43,581 nt of DNA, from contig JAFSCR010000009.1 of NCBI GenBank assembly GCA_017436645.1, forward strand, positions 1 to 43,581. The letters run 5' to 3'. Shown here piece after piece: positions 24,311-32,765 of the stretch. This DNA comes from Clostridia bacterium. GTDB lineage: Bacteria > Bacillota > Clostridia > UMGS1883 > UMGS1540. Every line of letters starts with the position of its first letter. Positions within the stretch are counted from its first letter, which is position 1. A program made the position numbers and the translations under genes. The notes beneath the pieces are model-generated. The model ran no database searches. It was not told the DNA's origin and saw only the letters and a list, made by a program, of their open reading frames with translations.

Positions 24311-24339
24311 TTGAAAAAAGAATATTTTTGTGCTACACT
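24311..24339 (+). promoter_or_regulatory. leu operon promoter
   Basis: TTGAAA (24311-24316), 17 bases, TACACT (24334-24339). Only 28 bases separate the -10 box from the leuA ATG, so there is no room for a T-box or leader attenuator. Confidence 0.7.
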
Positions 24340-24367
24340 AAAAACAGATAGATAGGGGGTAAAAGCC

Positions 24368-26047
24368 ATGATGGATGTGAGTAAATACGGCGTAGGATAT
24401 TTTCCGCCGCCGGAAAGTACATATGATTGGGTGAAAAAGGACCGTCCCGACAAAGCACCTACGTTTTGTAGCGTTGACCTTCGTGACGGCAACCAGAGCC
24501 TTGTAATTCCCATGAGCATGGAGGAAAAGCTTCGGTTTTATGAACTGCTTTTAAAAGTAGGCTTTAAAGAAATCGAGGTGGGCTTCCCTGCGGCTTCGGA
24601 AACGGAATACGAGTTTTTGAGAAAACTCATTGACGATGGCCGCATCCCTAAAGACGTAACGGTGCAGGTTTTAACCCAGTGCCGTGAACATATTATCCGC
24701 AAAACTTTTGAAGCCCTCCGTGGCGTCCCCAATGCCATTGTGCATTTTTATAATTCCGTAAGCGTTGCACAAAGGGAGCAGGTTTTTAAAAAGTCTAAGG
24801 CAGAAATTATGGAAATTGCGGTAGAGGGCGCCCGCCTTGTCAAGAAAATGGCAAGTGAATATGAAGGCAACTTCCGTTTTGAGTACTCACCCGAAAGCTT
24901 TACCGGGGCAGAGCCGGAGTTTTCTTTAGAGGTTTGTAATGCCGTTTTGGACGTACTGGAGCCTTCTGCCGAAAATAATGTTATTATCAATCTCCCCGTT
25001 ACGGTGGAGATGAGCCTTCCCCATGTGTACGCCGGTCAGGTGGAATACATGCACAAACACCTTAAATACAGAGAGCACGTTACCATCAGTATCCATCCCC
25101 ATAATGACAGAGGCACGGGTGTTGCCTGTGCAGAGCTTGCACTACTCGCCGGCGCTGACAGAATTGAAGGAACACTTTTCGGAAACGGCGAACGGACGGG
25201 GAATGTGGACGTGGTCACTCTTGCCATGAACCTTTATTCTCACGGAATGGACCCGGGCCTTGATTTTTCCGATATGCCTTCCATCGTGGAAACATACGAA
25301 AAGTGTACGGGCATGCACGTGCATCCCCGCTCGCCCTATGCCGGCGCCCTTGTGTTTGCCGCTTTTTCGGGCAGCCATCAGGATGCCATTGCAAAGGGCA
25401 TGAAATGGCGGGAAGAGAAGGGACTGCACACTTGGAGCGTGCCGTATATTCCCGTGGACCCTGCCGATATCAGCCGCACCTATGATGCGGACGTTATCCG
25501 TGTCAACTCCCAGAGCGGCAAGGGCGGTATCGGCTTCCTTCTGGAGCAGAACTACGGTTACAGCCTGCCTAAAGGTATGCGTGAACATTTAAGCTATCTC
25601 TGTAAGCACGTTTCCGACCAGGAACATAAAGAACTCAAGGTGGCGGACGTCCTTCGCATTTTTGAAGAACATTATTTTGAACATACAACGCCTGCCGCCA
25701 TTACGGCGCTTCACTTTAAACAGCAGGAGCACGGCGTGGAAGCGGAAGTCACCTTTAGACTCTATGGAGAAGAAAAAACGGTGCATGCTACCGGAAACGG
25801 TTCTCTTGACGCCATCTCCGATGCCTTAAAGACCGTGACGGGCAAGGACTATAAGCTTTCCGTCTATTCGGAACACAGTATGCAGGAAGGCGGCTCCAAA
25901 AGTATTGCGGCGGCGTACATCGGGATTGAAACAGAAGGCGGTGCCATGTTCTGGGGCGCAGGTAAGCATACGGATATTATTAAGGCCAGCTCCTATGCGC
26001 TTCTTTCTGCCTTTAATAATATGGTTAAAGAAAGGGAGGAAGCATAA
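24368..26047 (+). CDS. leuA: 2-isopropylmalate synthase (long form)
   Basis: First committed step of leucine synthesis: 2-oxoisovalerate + acetyl-CoA to 2-isopropylmalate. 559 residues, the long LeuA type. FCSVDLRDGNQSL and ISIHPHNDRGTGVA carry the metal and catalytic residues, and FGNGERTGNVDVVTLAMNLY is a family block. The C-terminal regulatory domain (about 430-559) would mediate leucine feedback. AGGGGG lies 8 bases before ATG 24368; a second ATG follows at once. It heads leuACDB. Confidence 0.96.
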   Translation: MMDVSKYGVGYFPPPESTYDWVKKDRPDKAPTFCSVDLRDGNQSLVIPMSMEEKLRFYELLLKVGFKEIEVGFPAASETEYEFLRKLIDDGRIPKDVTVQVLTQCREHIIRKTFEALRGVPNAIVHFYNSVSVAQREQVFKKSKAEIMEIAVEGARLVKKMASEYEGNFRFEYSPESFTGAEPEFSLEVCNAVLDVLEPSAENNVIINLPVTVEMSLPHVYAGQVEYMHKHLKYREHVTISIHPHNDRGTGVACAELALLAGADRIEGTLFGNGERTGNVDVVTLAMNLYSHGMDPGLDFSDMPSIVETYEKCTGMHVHPRSPYAGALVFAAFSGSHQDAIAKGMKWREEKGLHTWSVPYIPVDPADISRTYDADVIRVNSQSGKGGIGFLLEQNYGYSLPKGMREHLSYLCKHVSDQEHKELKVADVLRIFEEHYFEHTTPAAITALHFKQQEHGVEAEVTFRLYGEEKTVHATGNGSLDAISDALKTVTGKDYKLSVYSEHSMQEGGSKSIAAAYIGIETEGGAMFWGAGKHTDIIKASSYALLSAFNNMVKEREEA

Positions 26048-27310
26048 ATGGGCATGAACATGACACAAAAAATTCTGGCCTCCCACGCAGGTCTCGACAA
26101 GGTGGAGGCAGGCCAGCTTATAAGTGCAAAGCTTGACGTGGTGCTGGGAAACGATATTACCACGCCTGTTGCCATTAATGAATTTGAAAAAGCAGGCTTT
26201 ACCGAGGTTTTCGACAAAGATAGAATTGCGGTGGTTCTCGACCACTTTGTACCGAATAAAGATATTAAAGCGGCAGAGCAGTCCAAAAGATGCCGCCAGT
26301 TTTCCTGTGCCCAGAAAATCAGCCATTTTTATGATGTTGGCAAAATGGGCATTGAGCATGCCCTTCTGCCTGAACAGGGGGTAGTTACCGCAGGGGACTG
26401 CATTATCGGGGCAGACAGCCATACCTGTACCTACGGCGCACTCGGTGCCTTTTCCACAGGGGTAGGCAGCACCGATATGGCGGCAGGCATGGCTACGGGG
26501 TATGCATGGTTCCGTGTGCCGTCGGCCATAAAATTTGTCCTTTCGGGAAGGCTTTCACCCCATTGCAGCGGTAAAGATGTAATCCTCTCCATTATCGGCA
26601 AAATCGGTGTGGACGGGGCACTTTATAAAAGCATGGAATTTACAGGCGAAGGCGTCGCCACTCTTTCCATGGATGACCGCCTTTGCATCGCCAATATGGC
26701 CATTGAGGCAGGGGCGAAAAACGGCATTTTTCCTGTAGATGATGTAACAATCGCTTATATGAAAGGCAGATGCGAGCGTGAACCCGTTATATATGAAGCG
26801 GACGTGGATGCCGAATATGACGAGGTAATTGAGATTAACCTTTCCGAAATTGTGCCCACAGTGGCTTGCCCTCATCTTCCTTCCAACACAAAGCCTGCCC
26901 GGGACCTTTCGGGAATTCTTATCGACCAGGTCGTTATCGGCAGCTGCACAAACGGCAGAATGGAAGATATGGAAGCGGCGTATAAAATTTTAAACGGCAA
27001 AAAGGTGGCGGAAGGGGTAAGATGCATTATCATCCCTGCCACCATGGATATTTATAAAGAATGTATCAGGCGTGGGTATACGGAGGCATTTATTGATGCC
27101 GGCGCTGTAGTCTCTACACCCACCTGCGGTCCGTGTCTTGGCGGTTATATGGGGATTTTAGCGCAAGGCGAAAGATGTGTTTCCACCACAAACCGCAATT
27201 TCGTAGGCAGAATGGGGCACGTGGAAAGTGAAGTGTACCTTGCCTCGCCCCTGACGGCGGCTATGAGTGCTGTAAAGGGCCACATTGCGGACCCGAAGGA
27301 GGTTATGTAA
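26048..27310 (+). CDS. leuC: 3-isopropylmalate dehydratase large subunit
   Basis: Aconitase-family subunit with the 4Fe-4S cluster, isomerising 2- to 3-isopropylmalate; 420 residues. Cluster cysteines lie in GSCTNGR and [38 protein letters not shown] and [10 protein letters not shown] are diagnostic. It begins immediately after leuA and ends next to leuD. Confidence 0.97.
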   Translation: MGMNMTQKILASHAGLDKVEAGQLISAKLDVVLGNDITTPVAINEFEKAGFTEVFDKDRIAVVLDHFVPNKDIKAAEQSKRCRQFSCAQKISHFYDVGKMGIEHALLPEQGVVTAGDCIIGADSHTCTYGALGAFSTGVGSTDMAAGMATGYAWFRVPSAIKFVLSGRLSPHCSGKDVILSIIGKIGVDGALYKSMEFTGEGVATLSMDDRLCIANMAIEAGAKNGIFPVDDVTIAYMKGRCEREPVIYEADVDAEYDEVIEINLSEIVPTVACPHLPSNTKPARDLSGILIDQVVIGSCTNGRMEDMEAAYKILNGKKVAEGVRCIIIPATMDIYKECIRRGYTEAFIDAGAVVSTPTCGPCLGGYMGILAQGERCVSTTNRNFVGRMGHVESEVYLASPLTAAMSAVKGHIADPKEVM

Positions 27311-27793
27311 ATGGAAACGCGCGGAAAAGCATTTTTATATCCTGACAACGTGGATACGGACGTTATTATCCCTGCACGGTATTTAAACACGGCAGATGCT
27401 AAGGAGCTTGCCGCTCATTGTATGGAAGATATTGATAAAACTTTTGTAGAGAGAGTGGAGTGCGGTGACGTTATTGTGGCCGGCTGGAATTTCGGCTGCG
27501 GCTCCTCCCGTGAGCATGCACCCCTTGTCATTAAAACTGCAGGCGTCGGTTGTGTCATTGCCAAAAGCTTTGCAAGGATTTTTTACCGCAATGCCATTAA
27601 CATCGGCCTTCCCATTTTGGAATGCGAGAAAGCGGCATCGGAAATTTCCGAAGGGGACCGTGTGCACGTGGACTTTGATTCGGGCGTGATTACCAATGAA
27701 ACCACGGGCAAGTGCTACAAGGCACAGCCTTTTCCCGCATTTATTCAGAATATCATTAAAAAGGGCGGCCTACTCGCCTCTTTAAAGAATTAA
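27311..27793 (+). CDS. leuD: 3-isopropylmalate dehydratase small subunit
   Basis: Swivel-domain partner of LeuC, 160 residues as in clostridial Leu[17 protein letters not shown], the [14 protein letters not shown] active-site loop and [17 protein letters not shown] are characteristic. Adjacent to leuC with no gap and 9 bases before leuB. Confidence 0.97.
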   Translation: METRGKAFLYPDNVDTDVIIPARYLNTADAKELAAHCMEDIDKTFVERVECGDVIVAGWNFGCGSSREHAPLVIKTAGVGCVIAKSFARIFYRNAINIGLPILECEKAASEISEGDRVHVDFDSGVITNETTGKCYKAQPFPAFIQNIIKKGGLLASLKN

Positions 27794-27802
27794 GGTGATT
27801 TT

Positions 27803-28873
27803 GTGCAAAAAAACATTGCAGTCATTCGTGGTGACGGCATCGGCCCCGAAATTGTGGCCGAGGCCATAGGCGTACTTGATGCTGTTGCAGAAAAGTTCGG
27901 CCATGATTTTAGGTTTGCGGAGGTCAGCATGGGCGGCGATGCCATTGATAAATTCGGCGAGCCATTGCCCGATGCAGAGCTTCAAAAATGCAAAGAGAGT
28001 GACAGCGTTCTCCTCGGCGCCGTAGGCGGCCCGAAGTGGGACGGCGTAGAAGCACACCTTCGCCCCGAAAAAGGCCTTTTAAAGCTTCGCCAAGGCCTTG
28101 GGGTTTACAGTAATAACCGCCCTGCTAAAATCTGGCCGCAGCTCAAAGATGCATCCCCCTTAAAGCCTTCCATTACGGAAAAAGGCATTGATTATATCAT
28201 TGTGCGGGAGCTTATCGGCGGCATCTATTTCGGTAAGCACGAAACGGTGGGGGACACCGCAGTCGATGAAATGCGATACTCGGAAGATGAAATCGAAAGA
28301 ATCGGCAGAATCGGTTTTGAAACGGCACGGAAAAGAAGGGGCATGCTTTGCTCGGTAGAAAAGAGTAATGTACTTGACACGAGCCGCCTTTGGAAAAAGG
28401 TGATGTGCCGCCTTTCGGCAGAATACCCGGACGTTACCCTTTCTCACATGCTTGTCGATAACTGCGCCATGCAGATTGTGAAGGACCCTTCTCAGTTTGA
28501 CGTTATCGTTACGGAAAATATGTTCGGCGATATCCTCTCCGATGAGGCTTCACAGATTACGGGGTCCATCGGTATGATTCCCTCGTCAAGCCTTGGAGAC
28601 TCGCCTTGCGGCCTTTACGAGCCCATTCACGGCTCCGCCCCCGATATTGCAGGGCTTGACATGGCAAACCCCATCGGCACAATTCTTTCCGCCGCTATGA
28701 TGCTCCGCTACTCCTTCGATATGGAGAAGGAAGCAGAGGCTATCGAAAAAGCGGTGGACGCCGTCCTTTCCGAAGGCTGGCGCACTGCCGATATTATGCC
28801 CGAAGATAAGACGGGATGCACACAAATTGGGTGTAGGGAAATGGGAAAAAGAATAAGAGAAATGATAAAATAA
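27803..28873 (+). CDS. leuB: 3-isopropylmalate dehydrogenase
   Basis: NAD-dependent oxidative decarboxylation of 3-isopropylmalate, last step specific to leucine; 356 residues. VIRGDGIGPEIVAEA, RPEKGLLKLRQGLGVY, VRELIGGIYFG, VTENMFGDILSDEA and GSAPDIAG (nucleotide site) are typical. It starts at GTG 27803, the only initiator matching the family N-terminus, with AAGGTGAT upstream. Gene order A-C-D-B gives the full branch from 2-oxoisovalerate. Confidence 0.96.
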   Translation: MQKNIAVIRGDGIGPEIVAEAIGVLDAVAEKFGHDFRFAEVSMGGDAIDKFGEPLPDAELQKCKESDSVLLGAVGGPKWDGVEAHLRPEKGLLKLRQGLGVYSNNRPAKIWPQLKDASPLKPSITEKGIDYIIVRELIGGIYFGKHETVGDTAVDEMRYSEDEIERIGRIGFETARKRRGMLCSVEKSNVLDTSRLWKKVMCRLSAEYPDVTLSHMLVDNCAMQIVKDPSQFDVIVTENMFGDILSDEASQITGSIGMIPSSSLGDSPCGLYEPIHGSAPDIAGLDMANPIGTILSAAMMLRYSFDMEKEAEAIEKAVDAVLSEGWRTADIMPEDKTGCTQIGCREMGKRIREMIK

Positions 28874-28887
28874 GAACTTCAAATAAT

Positions 28888-28922
28888 AAAAAGGAAAACG
28901 CATTTTTGCGTTTTCCTTTTTT
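28888..28922. terminator. leu operon terminator
   Basis: AAAAAGGAAAACGCA (28888-28902) pairs with TGCGTTTTCCTTTTT around TTTT. Confidence 0.92.
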
Positions 28923-28985
28923 GTGCCATATGGAGCAGAAATAGTAAATCGAATAATTGCCATGCCATGTGTATATGGTTTTTGA

Positions 28986-29423
28986 TTATTTTAAGCCTAA
29001 TTGTGCTTTGCTCGTAAGAGCGCCGTTTTGGAATGTGGCGTTTGCATTTGCACCAAGACCGCCTTCTCCCTGCCATGTATACATTTTTGTGTCATATCCT
29101 GCAATATCTACTTGCGAGGTTAATTCGCCCTCTCCACCAATGATGGAAACAACTTCTTCGTAGGACATGCCTGTTTTAATTTTTTCGAATTCTTCCATTG
29201 AAATTTTAGGAGAATTTTTTTGAGGAGCAGACGTATTACCACTGTTATTTTCACTGCCGGTGTTGCCGGATGTTGCGGCTACGACCACCACAACGACGGT
29301 AATTACCCAAACCCACCATTTCTTGTAAAAAGGTGTTTTGTTTTTTGCTCCGCAATTCGGACAAGTTTTTGCCGATTTTGCCATTTCGTTGCCACAAGCT
29401 TTACAGTTGAATAGTTTTCCCAT
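28986..29423 (-). CDS. Zinc-ribbon, membrane-anchored DUF3862 protein
   Basis: A 145-residue protein. The N-terminal zinc ribbon (CKACG and CPNCG, residues 7-24) is cytoplasmic and is followed by one membrane helix (about 35-52, rich in V). A Ser/Asn-rich linker and an extracellular DUF3862 domain follow (EEFEKIKTGMSYEEVVSIIG, YTWQGEGG, ATFQNGALTSKAQLGL), a BLIP/SmpA-like fold. Function unknown. AAAGGAG supports ATG 29423. It is divergent from a small XRE regulator that shares its promoter palindrome. Confidence 0.82.
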   Translation of the reverse strand: MGKLFNCKACGNEMAKSAKTCPNCGAKNKTPFYKKWWVWVITVVVVVVAATSGNTGSENNSGNTSAPQKNSPKISMEEFEKIKTGMSYEEVVSIIGGEGELTSQVDIAGYDTKMYTWQGEGGLGANANATFQNGALTSKAQLGLK

Positions 29424-29469
29424 AGTTTGTTTCTCCTTTGCATAATTATTTTTGTTGCAACACAACATA

Positions 29470-29513
29470 ATTATACTCTATATATTGAGTATTGTCAATA
29501 GATTAAGTATGAT
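29470..29513. promoter_or_regulatory. Divergent promoters with shared palindrome
   Basis: Minus strand (DUF3862): TTGACA (29498-29493), 17 bases, TATAAT (29475-29470). Plus strand (XRE): TTGAGT (29485-29490), 17 bases, TATGAT (29508-29513). The inverted repeat ATACTC/GAGTAT (29473-29478, 29487-29492) lies in the spacer of the first and covers the -35 box of the second, so one bound dimer could control both. Confidence 0.7.
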
Positions 29514-29534
29514 AAAATAATTTTGGTGAGAGAA

Positions 29535-29735
29535 ATGATAAGTTATAAACCTTTTTATGAAACGCTTTTTAAAAAAGGGTTAACAGAATATTATATGATT
29601 TTCAAGCAGGGGTTTTCCGCCAACACTTTACATCGTATGAAGAAGGGAGAGGCGATCAGCACGAAAACGCTTGATGCACTGTGTTATGCGCTGGACTGTG
29701 AAGTAAGCGATATAATAAAATTTGAAAAGGAATAA
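29535..29735 (+). CDS. Small XRE-family HTH regulator
   Basis: A 66-residue stand-alone helix-turn-helix protein of the Cro/CI-YozG type. MISYKPFYETLFKKGLTEYY begins it; the recognition region is FSANTLHRMKKGEAISTKTL, and LCYALDCEVSDII closes it. ATG 29535 is taken because homologues start there and GGTGAG lies just upstream. Small XRE proteins usually repress themselves and a neighbour; the palindrome shared with the divergent DUF3862 gene is the likely operator. Confidence 0.88.
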   Translation: MISYKPFYETLFKKGLTEYYMIFKQGFSANTLHRMKKGEAISTKTLDALCYALDCEVSDIIKFEKE

Positions 29736-29748
29736 ATAATAGATAATA

Positions 29749-29782
29749 AAAAAGGGAATGTTTATTTTTAAACATTCCCTTT
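29749..29782. terminator. Bidirectional terminator between XRE gene and nifU
   Basis: AAAGGGAATGTTTA-TTTT-TAAACATTCCCTTT (29751-29782). Confidence 0.9.
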
Positions 29783-29810
29783 CGCATTTTGCAATATCTT
29801 AAAATATTCT

Positions 29811-30260
29811 TTATTCTTCTTCGTGTTCTTCGTGGTGATGATGGCAGGAGCCGCAGCACCCGTCACATTTCTTATTGCCTTCAAAGGTAACGCCTGTGCG
29901 CTTGCAGTAGTCTTCAATAGCGGCATGAATGGCTTCCTCGGCGAGTACCGAGCAGTGGAGCTTTGCCGGCGGAAGACCTTCAAGAGCCTCTACAACGGCT
30001 TTGTTGGTAAGCTTTAAAGCTTCCTCCACCGTTTTGCCCTTTACAAGCTCGGTGGCCATGCTGCTTGTGGCAATGGCGGCACCGCAGCCGAAGGTTTTAA
30101 ACTTAATGTCGGTAATGACGTGGTTTTCGTCAATCTTCATATAAATTTTCATAATATCGCCGCATTTGGCGTTGCCCACGGTGCCGACGGCGTTTGCATC
30201 TTCAATTTCGCCAACGTTGCGGGGGTTCTGAAAATGGTCCATAACTTTTTCTGTATACAT
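29811..30260 (-). CDS. nifU: Fe-S cluster assembly scaffold NifU/IscU-like
   Basis: Scaffold on which NifS-derived sulfur and iron form clusters; 149 residues. Ligand cysteines are C33 (NAKCGD, with D35), C59 (FGCGAA) and C103 (LHCSVLAEEAI). An unusual tail follows residue 130: four cysteines, four histidines and glutamates (CDGCCGSCHHHHEEHEEE), not part of the scaffold fold and probably metal-binding. It follows nifS directly with AAAGGAG before ATG 30260. Confidence 0.94.
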   Translation of the reverse strand: MYTEKVMDHFQNPRNVGEIEDANAVGTVGNAKCGDIMKIYMKIDENHVITDIKFKTFGCGAAIATSSMATELVKGKTVEEALKLTNKAVVEALEGLPPAKLHCSVLAEEAIHAAIEDYCKRTGVTFEGNKKCDGCCGSCHHHHEEHEEE

Positions 30261-30261
30261 A

Positions 30262-31431
30262 TTAGTTCTCCTTTCTTAAAACATCTTCATATAAAGGGGA
30301 CATAGCCCGAAGCTTTTCGATAATGGGGGGAAGCGTTTCTAAAAATGCATCCACTTCTTCTTCCGTGTTCTCTGCCCCGAGGCTTATGCGGAGGGACCCG
30401 TGTGCAATCTCGTGGGGAAGGCCGATGGCGAGAAGCACGTGAGAGGGGTCAAGGGAAGCAGAGGCACAGGCAGAACCTGAAGATACGGCAAAGCCGGAGA
30501 GGGCAAGGTGTAAAAGCATGCCTTCGCCTTCAATATAGCGGAAGGAGAAGTTTGCATTCCCGGGGAGCCTTTTTTCGGCGTGGCCGTTTAAAATCGTATA
30601 AGGAACAGCATCTAAAATGCCTTTTACAAGCTTATCACGAAGGCGTTTTATATGTGCCGTCTTGGTTTCCATATTGGCGGTGGCATCGGAAAGCGCTTTT
30701 GCAAGGCCGATAATATAAGCCGTGTTTTCCGTGCCGGCACGCATACCCTTTTCCTGTCCGCCGCCGTGGATAAGGCGTTCAATTTTTGTACCCTTTTTAA
30801 TATACAGAGCGCCGATGCCTTTGGGGCCGTGGAACTTGTGGGCGGAGAGGCTCAACATGTCCACACCGAGGTCCTGCAGGTTTATGGGAAGTGTGCCTAC
30901 GGCCTGTACCGCATCCGTGTGGAAGGGCACGCCTTTTTTGTGGGCAACGTCACAAAGCTCTTTAATGGGCTGGATGGTGCCGATTTCGTTATTTGCATAC
31001 ATAATGGATACGAGGGCCGTATCGTCTGTGATGGCATTTTCAAGGTCGGCAGGGGATACAAGCCCGTCACTGTCTACGGGAAGATAGGTAACACGGTAGC
31101 CTTGCTTTTCTAAAAATTCGCAGGTGTGAAGGACGGCATGGTGCTCAATGGCGGAAGTGATAATGTGTTTTTTGCCGCTTTTTAAGGCTACGCCTTTAAT
31201 GGCCCAGTTATCCGCTTCGCTGCCCGAAGCCGTAAAGTATATTTCCTTGGAATCACACCCAAGGCATTCTGCAACCGTCTTTCTGGCATTTTCCATTTCC
31301 CGTTTTGCATCGGAGCCGAGAGAATAGAAAATGGAAGAAGGGTTGCCGAAATTATTTGCAAAATATGGAAGCATCGCATCCCGTACCGCAGGGGAAACGG
31401 CAGTGGTGGCTGCGTTGTCAAAATATATCAT
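30262..31431 (-). CDS. nifS: Cysteine desulfurase NifS-like
   Basis: PLP enzyme releasing sulfur from cysteine for Fe-S clusters, 389 residues. IYFDNAATTAVSP begins the fold, HTDAVQAVGTLPI holds the PLP-binding aspartate region, SLSAHKFHGPKG has the PLP lysine K199, and the mobile-loop catalytic cysteine is C322 in SSGSACASAS. Paired with nifU in a two-gene ISC-type operon usual in Clostridia; no nitrogenase genes are seen. Confidence 0.96.
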   Translation of the reverse strand: MIYFDNAATTAVSPAVRDAMLPYFANNFGNPSSIFYSLGSDAKREMENARKTVAECLGCDSKEIYFTASGSEADNWAIKGVALKSGKKHIITSAIEHHAVLHTCEFLEKQGYRVTYLPVDSDGLVSPADLENAITDDTALVSIMYANNEIGTIQPIKELCDVAHKKGVPFHTDAVQAVGTLPINLQDLGVDMLSLSAHKFHGPKGIGALYIKKGTKIERLIHGGGQEKGMRAGTENTAYIIGLAKALSDATANMETKTAHIKRLRDKLVKGILDAVPYTILNGHAEKRLPGNANFSFRYIEGEGMLLHLALSGFAVSSGSACASASLDPSHVLLAIGLPHEIAHGSLRISLGAENTEEEVDAFLETLPPIIEKLRAMSPLYEDVLRKEN

Positions 31432-31457
31432 TTATAATCATTCCTTTCCATTAGTAC

Positions 31458-31486
31458 ATTATACAATGAAATCAGCCTTTTTTCAA
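31458..31486 (-). promoter_or_regulatory. nifSU promoter
   Basis: On the minus strand: TTGAAA (31486-31481), 17 bases, TATAAT (31463-31458). No Rrf2-type regulator gene is adjacent. Confidence 0.78.
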
Positions 31487-31516
31487 GCATTTTTTTCATA
31501 AAAAAGGGAATTTTCC

Positions 31517-31545
31517 TTGTCCCTTTCGGGGAGGTGTGATAAAAT
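31517..31545 (+). promoter_or_regulatory. Promoter of the FliB-like gene
   Basis: TTGTCC (31517-31522), 17 bases, TAAAAT (31540-31545), 20 bases before the ATG. Confidence 0.6.
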
Positions 31546-31565
31546 GAAAAAACGGAGGCGATTTT

Positions 31566-32447
31566 ATGGAAATTTTTGTACCCGATTACTATGAAAAATT
31601 CAAATGCATTGCCGATCAATGTAAGCACACCTGCTGCTTGGGATGGGAAATTGATATTGACGAAGCTTCTTTCGCCCGATACATGGCAGAAGAAGGTGAA
31701 ATGGGCGCACGGCTTCGGGAAAGTATTTTTACGAACGGGGAAGGTGCTCATTTTCGCCTTTCCGAGGGGGACCGCTGTCCCTTTTTAAATGATAAAAACC
31801 TTTGCGATTTGATTTTGCACTTTGGCGAAGATGCGCTTTGCCGGATTTGTCGGGACCATCCGAGGTACCGTAACTTTTTCGAAAGCCGCACGGAAGTGGG
31901 CCTCGGCCTTTCCTGCGAGGCTGCGGCAAGGCTGATTCTGGAAGGGGAGAAAAGGCCTGAAATGGTGGCGCTAGGCGGTGCTGCACCGGAAGAAACAGAG
32001 GAAGAAGCGACCTTCTTTGCTTTTCGGGAAAGCCTTCTCGATATGGTTTTTACGGATAAACCGCTCAGAAAATGTATGGCGGACATCGCCGAAAAATTCG
32101 GTCTGTCTATCCCCGAGCCTTCTTTTGATTTTTACACTTCTCTTTCAGTACTCCATGATAGCTGGACCGAAAAGCTTTCGCTTCTTCGGGCGCCCATGGG
32201 GGAAAACCAAGAAACACACATGGCGGCAAAAAGACTTTTTGCCTATTTTGTGTACAGACATTTGGCAGATTTGTATTTTGAAGGCAGGGAAGCGGCAGGC
32301 GTTGCATTTTGCCTGTATGCCGTAAAAACCGTGCTGAATCTGTCCGCTGATATGGCAGATTTTTTAGATACGGCACGACGGTTTTCAGAAGAAATTGAAT
32401 ACGATACGGACAACGTACAAAGGATTATAAATATGCTCGAAATTTGA
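31566..32447 (+). CDS. FliB-like cysteine-cluster protein (flagellin lysine-N-methylase family)
   Basis: A 293-residue protein beginning VPDYYEKFKCIADQCKHTCC followed by LGWEIDID, the cysteine motif of the FliB/YkgJ type (probable Fe-S or zinc site). More cysteines follow in DRCPFL, NLCDLI and LCRICRDHPRY. The family is annotated as flagellin lysine methylase, but no flagellar gene is in the window and the protein is shorter than the usual ~400 residues, so the substrate is open. GGAGGCG supports ATG 31566. It has its own promoter. Confidence 0.82.
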   Translation: MEIFVPDYYEKFKCIADQCKHTCCLGWEIDIDEASFARYMAEEGEMGARLRESIFTNGEGAHFRLSEGDRCPFLNDKNLCDLILHFGEDALCRICRDHPRYRNFFESRTEVGLGLSCEAAARLILEGEKRPEMVALGGAAPEETEEEATFFAFRESLLDMVFTDKPLRKCMADIAEKFGLSIPEPSFDFYTSLSVLHDSWTEKLSLLRAPMGENQETHMAAKRLFAYFVYRHLADLYFEGREAAGVAFCLYAVKTVLNLSADMADFLDTARRFSEEIEYDTDNVQRIINMLEI

Positions 32448-32456
32448 AATTTTTGC

Positions 32457-32509
32457 TTGACAAACGTCGGTTTTTGTTGTATACTGACATTGTTGCCAAA
32501 AAGCAACAA
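32457..32509 (+). promoter_or_regulatory. Promoter and start-site palindrome of the zinc-ribbon/sigma-like pair
   Basis: TTGACA (32457-32462), 17 bases, TATACT (32480-32485). The inverted repeat TTGTTGC-CAAAAA-GCAACAA (32490-32509) covers the likely start site and could be an operator or a 5' RNA hairpin. Confidence 0.75.
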
Positions 32510-32522
32510 GAAAGGAGGTGCT

Positions 32523-32765
32523 ATGACGAAAATTGAAACTTGTGCGCTTTGCATGGAAAGGGACAGCCTTATCACTCTCGGGCAGTACTCGATTTGCGCT
32601 TCCTGCTATCTCTCACTACTGGAAGATGCAGTTCGCTTTGCAAAACGCAACACGGTACGTGGCACGGTCTACCACGCAGCTTTTATGGCTGTAGAAGACC
32701 GTCTTACAAAAGAACCGGAAAATTTCATAAAGGAGGCACGAGATGCGTCAAAACACATCGCTTAA
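32523..32765 (+). CDS. Small double-CxxC protein
   Basis: An 80-residue protein with two CxxC pairs, CALC (7-10) and CASC (25-28), forming a probable zinc ribbon, then a helical, charged half. No named family recognised. AAAGGAGG supports ATG 32523. It overlaps the next, sigma-like gene by 23 bases, so the two are made together. Layout and size recall small phage or mobile-element regulators. Confidence 0.75.
   Translation: MTKIETCALCMERDSLITLGQYSICASCYLSLLEDAVRFAKRNTVRGTVYHAAFMAVEDRLTKEPENFIKEARDASKHIA

Noticed and set aside
24340..24367. T-box or leucine attenuator before leuA
   Set aside because: Only 28 bases lie between the -10 box and the ATG, too short for either.
24368..26047. Homocitrate or citramalate synthase instead of LeuA
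   Set aside because: Long LeuA-type C-terminal domain and immediate linkage to leuC, leuD and leuB make 2-isopropylmalate synthase far more likely.
29811..31431. Nitrogen-fixation locus
   Set aside because: NifS/NifU-type proteins serve general Fe-S assembly in Clostridia, and no nitrogenase genes are present.
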